A stretch of 64,000 bases of DNA from Bacteroidales bacterium (GTDB taxonomy: Bacteria; Bacteroidota; Bacteroidia; Bacteroidales; WCHB1-69): assembly GCA_017615795.1 (NCBI GenBank), contig JAFZZK010000047.1:1-64000 (forward strand), in the 5' to 3' direction. Positions 44,842 to 52,217 of the stretch are shown here, piece by piece. Made by a program: the position numbers and the translations under genes. The notes beneath the pieces are model-generated. The model had not been told where the DNA came from, made no database searches, and saw only the letters and a list, made by a program, of their open reading frames with translations. Every line of letters begins with the position of its first letter. Positions within the stretch are counted from its first letter, which is position 1.

Positions 44842-46152
44842 TCAACTGTTGGCGGATGTGGACGAGACACTCTCCAACTTTCTGACGCCCAGGTGCATCA
44901 GCAATCCCCTCAATACGAGGAATAGCAGGAAAGCTATCCACAATCCGTTGTTACCCAGCGTGTTGTGCAAAGCGTAGTAGGCGGCGAAAAAGGCGGCGGT
45001 GGCCACAAACATCACGTTGCGCATCGCCTTGGAGGCAGTCGCTCCGATGTAGATGCCATCGTAAATGAAGGCTGCGAATCCCGCAAATGGTACCATCACC
45101 GTCCAGATGATGTACTCCATGGCCTTGTCGATGACCTCCACTTTGTTGGTGAGGATGCTGAGCAGCCCGCGTCCGCAGAGGGCATACAACACGGTGAACA
45201 TTGCCGCCAGTCCTGTCCCCCATAAGAGCAGCAGTCGGATGACCCGGCGCAGGGATGGGTTGTCCTGAGCCCCCACGTAGCGTCCCACCAACGACTCGCC
45301 GGCGTAGGCGAAGCCGTCCATGATGTACGACAGCAGTGTGAAGAGCTGCATCAGCAGCGTGTTGGCGGCCAGCACCTCATCGCCCATTTCGGCGGAGATG
45401 TAGGGGATGAAGGTGAACACGGCGATGAGACAGAGCGTCCGGAGGAAGATGTCGGCATTGATCTTGAAGAAGCGTATCATCTCGTTGATTTTCAGGCTTT
45501 CACGGATGTGGATGTCGTGACGCATCTTTCCGTATTTGTAGAACCAGATCACTACGGCCATGGATAGTCCCATGTATTGAGCGATTACTGTGCCCCACGC
45601 CACGCCTGCGATGCCGTAGTGCAGTACAAAGACAAACACCAGGCTGCCGACGATGTTGACGAGATTCAGGATGATGGCGATCCACATGGGGGCTTTGGCG
45701 TTCTGCATGCCGATGAACCATCCCTTGAGGACATAAAGGCCCAACGTGGCAGGAGCTGCCCAAATGCGGATGTGGAAGTAAACCATCGTAAGGTCAAGGG
45801 TCTCTTGGCTGGAGTGAATCCAACGGCGGCATAGGAAATCAATGGGCTGCTGCAGTGCGATGAGCAGGACGGCGGCACTTAGCGCTATGGCCATGCCTCG
45901 CACCAAAATGCGCAGGCATTCGGCACGGTCTTCCGCTCCGTAGGCCTGTGCCGTCAAGCCGCTGGTTCCCATCCGCAGGAATCCGAAGTTCCAGTAGACC
46001 AGATTGAAGATCATGGTGGCCAAGGCGATGGCGGCGATGTAACTGGCCTGGCCGATGTGTCCCACAATGGCAACGTCCACCATCCCCAAAAGAGGCACGG
46101 TTATGTTGGTGATGATGCTCGGTATGGCGAGGCGTAAAATCTGCTTGTTCAA
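44842..46152 (-). CDS. MATE-family efflux transporter
   Basis: A 436-residue membrane protein with twelve hydrophobic segments in two halves. It begins NKQILRLAIPSIITNITVPLLGMVDVAIVGHIG, typical of the DinF-like branch, and has GTSGLTAQAYGAED. It exports drugs or metabolites using Na+ or H+. It has its own promoter, divergent from that of yqgE. It ends 60 bases before the start of the protease gene on the same strand. Confidence 0.92.
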   Translation of the reverse strand: MNKQILRLAIPSIITNITVPLLGMVDVAIVGHIGQASYIAAIALATMIFNLVYWNFGFLRMGTSGLTAQAYGAEDRAECLRILVRGMAIALSAAVLLIALQQPIDFLCRRWIHSSQETLDLTMVYFHIRIWAAPATLGLYVLKGWFIGMQNAKAPMWIAIILNLVNIVGSLVFVFVLHYGIAGVAWGTVIAQYMGLSMAVVIWFYKYGKMRHDIHIRESLKINEMIRFFKINADIFLRTLCLIAVFTFIPYISAEMGDEVLAANTLLMQLFTLLSYIMDGFAYAGESLVGRYVGAQDNPSLRRVIRLLLLWGTGLAAMFTVLYALCGRGLLSILTNKVEVIDKAMEYIIWTVMVPFAGFAAFIYDGIYIGATASKAMRNVMFVATAAFFAAYYALHNTLGNNGLWIAFLLFLVLRGLLMHLGVRKLESVSSTSANS

Positions 46153-46171
46153 GGCTCGTGTTTTAAAACGG

Positions 46172-46179
46172 CAAAATTA
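46172..46179 (-). promoter_or_regulatory. Minus-7 box for the MATE gene
   Basis: TAATTTTG on the minus strand, 20 bases before ATG 46152. Confidence 0.5.
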
Positions 46180-46207
46180 CAAAAAATGCCCCATATCTAT
46201 TTTTTTG

Positions 46208-46215
46208 TATCTTTG
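46208..46215 (+). promoter_or_regulatory. Minus-7 box for the YqgE gene
   Basis: TATCTTTG, 23 bases before ATG 46238. It faces away from the MATE box at 46172. Confidence 0.65.
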
Positions 46216-46237
46216 CACTGCGAAAAAATGCTGATAA

Positions 46238-46819
46238 ATGCCCTACAATAGTGACTTGCTGAAAGTTAAACAGACAGGATACTCGTTGACAGCGGGCAGG
46301 ATCCTGATCTCCGTGCCCTACTACAACGACGCCTTCTTCAACCGTTCGGTGGTGTTGCTGACGGATTACGATCCAGAGCATTGTGCAGGGCTGATTGTCA
46401 ACCACAGGTTGCCCTTCCCCGTGCGTGAGCTCGTGGACGAGTTGCCGATAGACGCTCCCATGCATCTCGGCGGCCCGGTGATGCCCACCGCACTTTTCCT
46501 GTTGCACAACTATGGTGAGAGCGAGGCCTCTGCCCGCATTGTGCCCGACGTTTACGTGGGATACGACAAGTCTCTGCTTTCGCTCATCTCGAACCAGGCG
46601 GTTGCCAACCTGCGCTATAAGTTCTTGATGGGCTACGCCGGCTGGGCACCCGGCCAGCTGGAGGGCGAGTTGCGCAGAAACATGTGGGTGATCGGTAACC
46701 CGACATCTGACCTGGTGTTCCGCACCGAACCCGAAAAGGTCTGGGAACAGGCCGTGCGCATTTTAGGCCCTGAATACAAACATTGGCTGCAAGTCCCCAA
46801 GTTTATCAACCTCAATTAA
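46238..46819 (+). CDS. YqgE/AlgH family protein
   Basis: A 193-residue protein with the family pattern: TAGRILISVPYYNDAFFNRSVVLLTDYDPEHCAGLIVN, then MHLGGPV, a RYKFLMGYAGWAPGQLEGEL signature and SDLVF. The molecular function is not established; in other bacteria the family has been tied to envelope polysaccharide regulation. It is a single gene, converging on the lipoprotein gene at 46888. Confidence 0.92.
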   Translation: MPYNSDLLKVKQTGYSLTAGRILISVPYYNDAFFNRSVVLLTDYDPEHCAGLIVNHRLPFPVRELVDELPIDAPMHLGGPVMPTALFLLHNYGESEASARIVPDVYVGYDKSLLSLISNQAVANLRYKFLMGYAGWAPGQLEGELRRNMWVIGNPTSDLVFRTEPEKVWEQAVRILGPEYKHWLQVPKFINLN

Positions 46820-46830
46820 AAAGAGTAACA

Positions 46831-46845
46831 CCGCGCAAAGCGCGG
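46831..46845. terminator. Hairpin between two convergent genes
   Basis: CCGCGC-AAA-GCGCGG lies between the stops of yqgE (plus) and the Ig-like lipoprotein (minus). The minus-strand reading is followed by CTCTTTTT, so it may end that transcript; the plus strand has no T run. Confidence 0.4.
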
Positions 46846-46887
46846 CGGACATGGGTGGAATGGACGCTTCTTGTGGGGGGTAAGGGA

Positions 46888-48588
46888 TTATTTAGCCTCG
46901 TCTATCTTAAAGTCTTCCTCCAAATCCCAGAAGGCCCGGACGGAAAGGCCTTTGGTGAATGGAATGATTGGCTCGGGTTGTATGCCGCGGGGGTAGTCGC
47001 CTGTGTCCCAGCGACCGTTGCCATTGAAATCCAAGATGGCACGGAGGGAATAGACGCCAGGTGCCAGATGCTCGTAGCGAATGGTGGCATCCTGCGTCAG
47101 AATATCCTGTTGTATCATGCTTGTTCCACTAAAAAGCTGCACGATGACGGGGCATGTGATGGTGCCCAATTGGCAATTGAGTGTGATGTCGCCGTACTCT
47201 TTTTCGGATTTCATGGAGAATGAACAGCGCAAGGTGTCTTGTGTCAAGCCGTTATACCCCAAAAATAGGGAGTCTGGAATCATGACGTCGTAATGTTTCT
47301 TGGTCTCGAAATTGTAGGGAATAGGGATTTCGGTGACAAATGCGTCGGGCACATGGACATGCACGACGGCGGTGTCACCCTTGCCTTGCCGTTGTGAAAA
47401 GATGTAGACGGGGAACGAATCCAACGGCAGGATGGGGTAGGAGAACTGCAAGGTCAGGGGCTTGAAGCGATGTCCTTCGTTCAGAAATTTGACTCGGAGA
47501 TATTTGGGGGATCCGCCGCCGCCTCCGCGTGTCGGACTGTTTTTTGCCTTGTGGGGTTTCAAGAGGACGGTGTCCGTATGGCCGTTGGTGGTGAAGAGAT
47601 ATGTCAAGGTGTCGAATTGCGGTGCCTTTAGATACCACGTGAGAGTGTCGTGGCGGGGATTCCAAAAGTAAAAATGGTCGATGCTGCCGGCCAACCGCTC
47701 TTCTTCGAACTCCGTCACGGGTGTGGAGAAGGGGAACTTGTAGACCCCCGCTTCAGGATTGTCGTAGCGCAGTAGTTTCGGGAAGGTGTCGGACGCGAGG
47801 AATGTCTTCAGCAGGATTTCAGCGGGTCGGGTTGTTGAGTCTTCCTGGGAGGTTTCGCCCTGCTGTGTGCTGTCTTTTGCTACAGGCGGCGGGCAGGCGC
47901 TGACCAGTCCCTTCTGGAATGCGACGGCCTCGTTGGGCAAGTCGTAAATGTAGTTGCTGTTGATGTCCTTGAGGGCGAATATCTTATAATCGCCAGGGGA
48001 GATGTTCTGGAAATGGAAGGTGCCGTTCTTCTGGCTCTTGGTGACGTAATCGGGAATGGTGGTCAACGGCAAGGAGTCGATGTCGCGGTTGTAGAGCAAC
48101 ACCAGGAAATCCTCTTCAGGTGCAAGTGTGTTGGCGTTGACGAGTTTCCCATCCATTTGGAAGGAGTCGATGGTGGGGCCGGTGGAGAAACTGTAATGGT
48201 AGAGCGGCAGCTTGTTGCCTTCATGGTAGTCTTGTATGCAGTTGGAGAAGACGACATTATAGGTTGTGTTCTCGCGCAGGGTGTCTTTGATCTTGATAGT
48301 TAATGTTTTGCCGTTGATGGTGTATGTGGGCTGATGTTGCAGGGGAGGGGAGAACATCACGTTCTCGTTCGGGTTGTTGAGGGTGAAGAATTCGTCGAAG
48401 GTGATGTGGATCTGGTTGGCATTAAAGTTGACGCTTTGATTGGCTGGCGCCTCCTTGGTTAACTTGGGCGGCACGTTGTCGCGCGGCCCTCCGGTTGGAG
48501 TCACAACCTTGGCACACGCCCCCGCTAACAGGGCGATCGCGATGAAATAGGGAAGATATACGCTTTGCACCAATTTTTCGTAGGCCAT
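46888..48588 (-). CDS. Lipoprotein with bacterial Ig-like (Big_5) domain
   Basis: A 566-residue protein from ATG 48588. A signal and lipobox (IAIALLAGAC, Cys near residue 23) are followed by TPTGGPRDNVPPKLTKEAPANQSVNF and an Ig-like Big_5 domain at about 40-140 (ITFDEFFTL...YNVVFSNCIQDYHEGN). A carboxypeptidase-regulatory-like fold (FHFQNISPGDYKIFALKDINSNYIYD) comes next, then beta-rich parts. This architecture is common in Bacteroidota outer-membrane lipoproteins of unknown role. The frame stays open to 48762, but that extension would overlap the GNAT gene and cross a promoter. Confidence 0.82.
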   Translation of the reverse strand: MAYEKLVQSVYLPYFIAIALLAGACAKVVTPTGGPRDNVPPKLTKEAPANQSVNFNANQIHITFDEFFTLNNPNENVMFSPPLQHQPTYTINGKTLTIKIKDTLRENTTYNVVFSNCIQDYHEGNKLPLYHYSFSTGPTIDSFQMDGKLVNANTLAPEEDFLVLLYNRDIDSLPLTTIPDYVTKSQKNGTFHFQNISPGDYKIFALKDINSNYIYDLPNEAVAFQKGLVSACPPPVAKDSTQQGETSQEDSTTRPAEILLKTFLASDTFPKLLRYDNPEAGVYKFPFSTPVTEFEEERLAGSIDHFYFWNPRHDTLTWYLKAPQFDTLTYLFTTNGHTDTVLLKPHKAKNSPTRGGGGGSPKYLRVKFLNEGHRFKPLTLQFSYPILPLDSFPVYIFSQRQGKGDTAVVHVHVPDAFVTEIPIPYNFETKKHYDVMIPDSLFLGYNGLTQDTLRCSFSMKSEKEYGDITLNCQLGTITCPVIVQLFSGTSMIQQDILTQDATIRYEHLAPGVYSLRAILDFNGNGRWDTGDYPRGIQPEPIIPFTKGLSVRAFWDLEEDFKIDEAK

Positions 48589-48612
48589 TGTTCTGTTCTT
48601 CTTCAAACGATG

Positions 48613-48620
48613 CAAAAATA
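48613..48620 (-). promoter_or_regulatory. Minus-7 box for the Ig-like lipoprotein gene
   Basis: TATTTTTG on the minus strand, 25 bases before ATG 48588. Confidence 0.6.
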
Positions 48621-48661
48621 AGATTATTTTTTGAATGTTATGCGAAAAATGATTGGAAAAA

Positions 48662-49123
48662 TCATGCAACGGGTTGGTCACTCTCCTCTTGCTCTTGGTT
48701 TTTGAAACTGTAGTAGTTGAGATCCGTGCGTTCTGTCCAGCCTTGGGAACGCCAGAAGGCATTGCCGATGTCGTTGCGTTTCATCACTAACAGGCCGCTC
48801 TTTTTGATGCCCTCTTGCTCGGCGGCAGCGTAGACGGCGTGCAGCAGTGCCTTGCCGATGCCTTGGTTGCGCAGGTCGCTGCGCACCACCGTGTGGTAAA
48901 TGTAGGCGCGTCGTCCGTCCATGCCGCACAAGATGACCCCCACCAGCTCGTCGCCGCGCAGTGCCACAAAATTCGATGTCGGGTTCTTTTTCAGAAACTT
49001 GCAGATGCCCTCCTCGGAATCGTCATAGCCCCGTAGGGCCATGCCATCGGTCACAGACCAGAGGTGATACACTTTTGAATAGTCTTCTGCTGTCATCAGA
49101 CGGATGGTGATATCGGGGGCCAT
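48662..49123 (-). CDS. GNAT-family N-acetyltransferase
   Basis: A 153-residue protein with the order TIRLMTAEDYSKVYHLW, FVALRGDELVGVILCGMDGRRAYIYHTVV, the acetyl-CoA loop RSDLRNQGIGKALLHAVY, and NDIGNAFWRSQGW. The pattern suggests a small-molecule or amino-terminal acetyltransferase, but the substrate is unknown. It has its own promoter and a ~60-nt leader containing a small hairpin (CTCGT-CCCT-ACGAG). Confidence 0.88.
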   Translation of the reverse strand: MAPDITIRLMTAEDYSKVYHLWSVTDGMALRGYDDSEEGICKFLKKNPTSNFVALRGDELVGVILCGMDGRRAYIYHTVVRSDLRNQGIGKALLHAVYAAAEQEGIKKSGLLVMKRNDIGNAFWRSQGWTERTDLNYYSFKNQEQEESDQPVA

Positions 49124-49185
49124 TTGTCGTAAATTAATGTAAATAAATAGGTTATAACAAAATTATTCTCGTAGGGACGAGATTG

Positions 49186-49193
49186 CAAAGATA
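49186..49193 (-). promoter_or_regulatory. Minus-7 box for the GNAT gene at 48662
   Basis: TATCTTTG on the minus strand, 63 bases before ATG 49123. The leader contains the CTCGT/ACGAG hairpin right after the expected transcript start. Confidence 0.65.
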
Positions 49194-49351
49194 CGTTTTT
49201 CAGCGTATCTTTTAATGGAATTATTTTGGTTATGCCATAAGGTTGTGTACGATACACTGTTTTTGTAACTTTATTACATGCTTTATTATATACTCTTTGC
49301 AAATTTTCTATCTGTTAAATTCCTCTTTTGAGAGCAACAACACTGATAACA

Positions 49352-49570
49352 ATGGCAGCATATCCACATGTCGGAAGAATGATAAAGTCGCAACTGAAAG
49401 CGCAAGGCCGCAGTGCTGTTTGGCTGGCAGCACAGCTCAATTATGGCACGGACAATATTTACAAGATCCTGCAGCGGGACCATTTGTCCACGGATGTACT
49501 GTGGAAAGTGTGTCTGGTTTTGGACCACGACTTTTTCAAAGAGATTTCCCGGTGTATCTCAACCGAGTGA
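49352..49570 (+). CDS. Small helix-turn-helix protein
   Basis: A 72-residue protein, MAAYPHVGRMIKSQLKAQGRSAVWLAAQLNYGTDNIYKILQRDHLSTDVLWKVCLVL, predicted all-helical. SAVWLAAQLNYGTDNIYKIL fits the helix-turn-helix of XRE/Cro-like repressors. ATG 49352 is preferred over 49328 because homology-like sequence begins there. A possible promoter (TTTTG 49261, TACTCTTTG 49291) precedes it. It lies just upstream of the kinase/FHA cluster on the same strand with a separate promoter between, so it could regulate that cluster; this is inference. Confidence 0.65.
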   Translation: MAAYPHVGRMIKSQLKAQGRSAVWLAAQLNYGTDNIYKILQRDHLSTDVLWKVCLVLDHDFFKEISRCISTE

Positions 49571-49720
49571 CGTGCGGTCTGTCTGCCCGTCTCTTTTTTC
49601 TGGAAAAGCGTATTATTCACATCGGATTGTGAATATTATTTTTGTTAAAAACTGCATTTTGGTAAAATATTTACATGTTCTGTTGTAAATCCAATGCTAA
49701 AGTTGTTATGTTTAAAATTA

Positions 49721-49728
49721 TATTTTTG
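49721..49728 (+). promoter_or_regulatory. Minus-7 box for the kinase/FHA cluster
   Basis: TATTTTTG, 27 bases before ATG 49756; a TTG sits at 49703-49705, somewhat closer than usual. It probably drives the genes from 49756 onward. Confidence 0.6.
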
Positions 49729-49755
49729 CCTTCTAAAATATATTAAAGTTTAAAA

Positions 49756-50871
49756 ATGATTAGATGTGAAAATTGTGGCTGGAGCAATAATCCAGACGGA
49801 AGTACCACTTGTCAAAAATGTGACAGCCCTCTGATGAGAGCTTCTGGGTCTAATCCCAACGAAAAAGCGGCTCAAGAAGAAAAGGTTGAGCCCAAACCCA
49901 ACAGACCTTTGCGTCAGACCATACGCGACATCCTGAAGGACCCATCCCAAAGGGATGCAGACAATCCTGTCAATGAAAGTCGTATGACGCAGAGAATTGG
50001 TAAAGTAGAGGAACCTGCCTCTGCGGAAAAGGAGGTTTCCGCACCCAAGTCCGAACCCAAGGCGGAGGAGCAGCCCAAGGAGAAGGAAGCCTCAGCTCCC
50101 CAAGCAGCGGTGTGCCCTTCATGCGGATACCCTCTGCGTCCGGGCAGCCTAACATGCCCCAAGTGCAACACCTCTGTTGCCGCACGCACCATACATGACA
50201 AACCCTCTCCTCTGAAGGGAACCGTCATAGAAGTTCCCCCAACTGCAGAAAAAGAGACAGCCTCGGCACAGAAGAATACCGTTTATGAAGGCAACAACCC
50301 TCAAAAGGGCACTTTCTTCCAGGGTAAAGACCCTCAGAAAGGCACTCGTTATGAAGGTGCTAACCCACAAAAAGCCACCCGTTATGAAGGTGTCAATCCG
50401 TTGAGGGCGACGCGCCGCGAGGGACAGTTTCCTCAGAAAGGCACAATCAATGAGCATATTGACGAATCCCGTGAACCGGTGAAGACCCCGAATCCGTCGC
50501 CCGCCGAGCCGAAGGCTGCCGAGGTTGTGAGCAAGGGTACGGTTTTCCCCAGTCATCTGTCGGATGATGAGCCGCAAAAGGGAAAATCCATCCGCATGAC
50601 AGCCGTGAATGTCGGGGAACGTTCCGATTTTGCTCCCATAGACCTGGAGTTTTCGGATAAAGAGGTCGTCCTCAACAGGGGCAATGTCGCTCCCAACGAC
50701 CTCACGATCTCCCGTTCCGCGCAGGCCCTGCTCACCTGTGAGGATGGACATTGGTATCTGGAAAACAAAAGTCGCCTGTTGACCACCTCGTTGGTCCTGG
50801 ACAAAAAACATGAGCTTCAGGATGGTGACATTGTGATCATTGGGGACAAAATGTTCAGAATCGGCTTCTAA
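49756..50871 (+). CDS. Zinc-ribbon protein with 11-residue threonine repeats and FHA domain
   Basis: A 371-residue cytoplasmic protein. Residues 1-26 are a zinc ribbon (CENCGWSNNPDGSTTCQKC), a charged low-complexity linker follows, and a second zinc ribbon lies at ~118-140 (CPSCGYPLRPGSLTCPKC). Residues 175-235 hold six 11-residue repeats of the form T-x-x-E/Q-G-x-x-P-Q-K-G. Residues ~280-371 have the FHA pattern (NDLTISRSAQALL, WYLENKS, ELQDGDIVIIGDKMFRIGF), although the usual Gly-Arg is replaced by NRGN. I infer an adaptor that is phosphorylated on the repeats and bound by FHA domains of the neighbouring proteins. The kinase gene starts four bases after its stop. Confidence 0.8.
   Translation: MIRCENCGWSNNPDGSTTCQKCDSPLMRASGSNPNEKAAQEEKVEPKPNRPLRQTIRDILKDPSQRDADNPVNESRMTQRIGKVEEPASAEKEVSAPKSEPKAEEQPKEKEASAPQAAVCPSCGYPLRPGSLTCPKCNTSVAARTIHDKPSPLKGTVIEVPPTAEKETASAQKNTVYEGNNPQKGTFFQGKDPQKGTRYEGANPQKATRYEGVNPLRATRREGQFPQKGTINEHIDESREPVKTPNPSPAEPKAAEVVSKGTVFPSHLSDDEPQKGKSIRMTAVNVGERSDFAPIDLEFSDKEVVLNRGNVAPNDLTISRSAQALLTCEDGHWYLENKSRLLTTSLVLDKKHELQDGDIVIIGDKMFRIGF
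50278..50454 (+). repeat. 33-bp coding repeat: threonine every 11 residues
   Basis: Threonine codons occur at 50278, 50311, 50344, 50377, 50410 and 50443, that is T175, T186, T197, T208, T219 and T230, each followed by two residues, then Glu or Gln, then Gly, and most preceded by Lys-Gly or Lys-Ala. The DNA is diverged between units, so the spacing is kept by selection on protein rather than by recent copying. Confidence 0.85.
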
Positions 50872-50875
50872 GGTT

Positions 50876-52168
50876 ATGTCAACAGTTGTAAAGCGTTGTG
50901 ATTTCAAGATAGACGACGTCATACAGGGAAGGTATGTCGTTCAAAAAGTGCTGGGTGAAGGTACATTCGGAAAGGTGTACAAGGTCACGGACAGGCACGA
51001 CCCTTCGAAACCGGTGGCTTTCAAGCTGCTGAAATTGTGGGAAGTGCCCCCGACCATCCGCGAGGAACTCCAGCAGCGTTTCCAGATGGAGTTCGAGACG
51101 GGACGCATTGACAGCCCTTACTTGGTCCGTTCCATGGATTATGGCATCGAAGGCGGCAATCCTTTCTTCGTCATGGAGTTCTGTCCTAACGGAGACATCA
51201 GCAAGTTTATACCTTCCTCTCCTGTGGATGTGATTTCGGACGAGAAGCTGTGCGACATTTTCAGCAACGTGCTTTTAGGCTTGCGTATGCTGCACAGTTG
51301 CGGCAAAGTGCATCGCGACTTGAAACCCGAGAACGTTTTGCTCAAGGAGAACGATTTTGCCGTGCTGACCGATTTCGGCATCTGTGGCGACCGCAACAAC
51401 CGGATGACGGAGCGCAACATCCTGGGCAAGCCCATGCAGATGTTCGGCACCTACGCTTACATGCCGCCCGAGCAGCTGCGGCGCGTGAGGGGCAACGCCA
51501 CCGTGCTTCCCACCACGGACATCTTCTCGTTCGGCGTTTTGGTCTACCAGCTTATCACGGGCCGACTTCCTTTCGGCAGCATGGAGGACCAGAACCAGCT
51601 GGTGATGTATCAGAAAAACGCCACCGCGGGGCAATGGGACCGCACCCAGCTCAACCGCTACGGTGTCCACCCTCGCTGGCGCGAAATTGTCGAGGGCTGC
51701 CTTGTGCCTGACTACAAGGAGCGCTTCCAAAGTGTGGACGAATGTCTTAAATGCATTCCCCATGCACACCATTCATATTTGCAGAATGTCGCGGCATCCC
51801 ATCATGGCAATGGACGCCGCCTGCGCGTGATGCAGGGTGAGGAATACGGCAAAATCTATGACCTGGGTAACCTGCTGATGAGTCACGGCTCCATGCTCTC
51901 CGTGGGGTGCAGACCGGAAAACGACATTCACATTCGCGAAGAACACACGTTTGTCATTTCCCGCCGCCATTGTACCTTGGAAACGGAAGATGACGGACGC
52001 ACATGGTATGTGCGCGACGGACAGTGGATTGCGGACAAGCGCGAATGGTGCCGTTCCACCAACGGCACGTTCCTGAACTCTGCCGAGGTTACACCAGACG
52101 GCCTGGAATTGTCGCCGGGTGACATCTTGACCATCGGCGATGCAAAACTTAGATACGAAACTTTTTAA
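50876..52168 (+). CDS. Eukaryotic-type Ser/Thr kinase with C-terminal FHA domain
   Basis: A 430-residue soluble protein from ATG 50876 (a longer frame from 50840 overlaps the upstream gene). The kinase domain covers ~15-285: glycine loop GEGTFGKVY (27-35), Lys50 in VAFKLL, HRDLKPEN with D148 and N153, DFG at 166-168, and GTYAYMPPEQ as the P+1/APE region. It is an RD kinase with all catalytic residues. Residues ~325-430 form an FHA domain (VGCRPENDIHI, ISRRHC, TNGTFLN, LELSPGDILTIGDAKLRYETF) with the pThr-binding Arg and Ser. No membrane segment is present. Confidence 0.93.
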   Translation: MSTVVKRCDFKIDDVIQGRYVVQKVLGEGTFGKVYKVTDRHDPSKPVAFKLLKLWEVPPTIREELQQRFQMEFETGRIDSPYLVRSMDYGIEGGNPFFVMEFCPNGDISKFIPSSPVDVISDEKLCDIFSNVLLGLRMLHSCGKVHRDLKPENVLLKENDFAVLTDFGICGDRNNRMTERNILGKPMQMFGTYAYMPPEQLRRVRGNATVLPTTDIFSFGVLVYQLITGRLPFGSMEDQNQLVMYQKNATAGQWDRTQLNRYGVHPRWREIVEGCLVPDYKERFQSVDECLKCIPHAHHSYLQNVAASHHGNGRRLRVMQGEEYGKIYDLGNLLMSHGSMLSVGCRPENDIHIREEHTFVISRRHCTLETEDDGRTWYVRDGQWIADKREWCRSTNGTFLNSAEVTPDGLELSPGDILTIGDAKLRYETF

Positions 52169-52217
52169 AATAGAAAACACAGTTAACTTTATTATTAATT
52201 ATTAAAACAACAATGCT

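Noticed and set aside
44783-44941. Longer N-terminus for the cysteine protease
   Set aside because: The added 53 residues overlap the MATE gene end and the minus-7 box and hide the signal peptide starting at 44782.
48589-48762. Longer N-terminus for the Ig-like lipoprotein
   Set aside because: It would overlap the GNAT gene and the TATTTTTG promoter and would put the lipobox far from the N-terminus.
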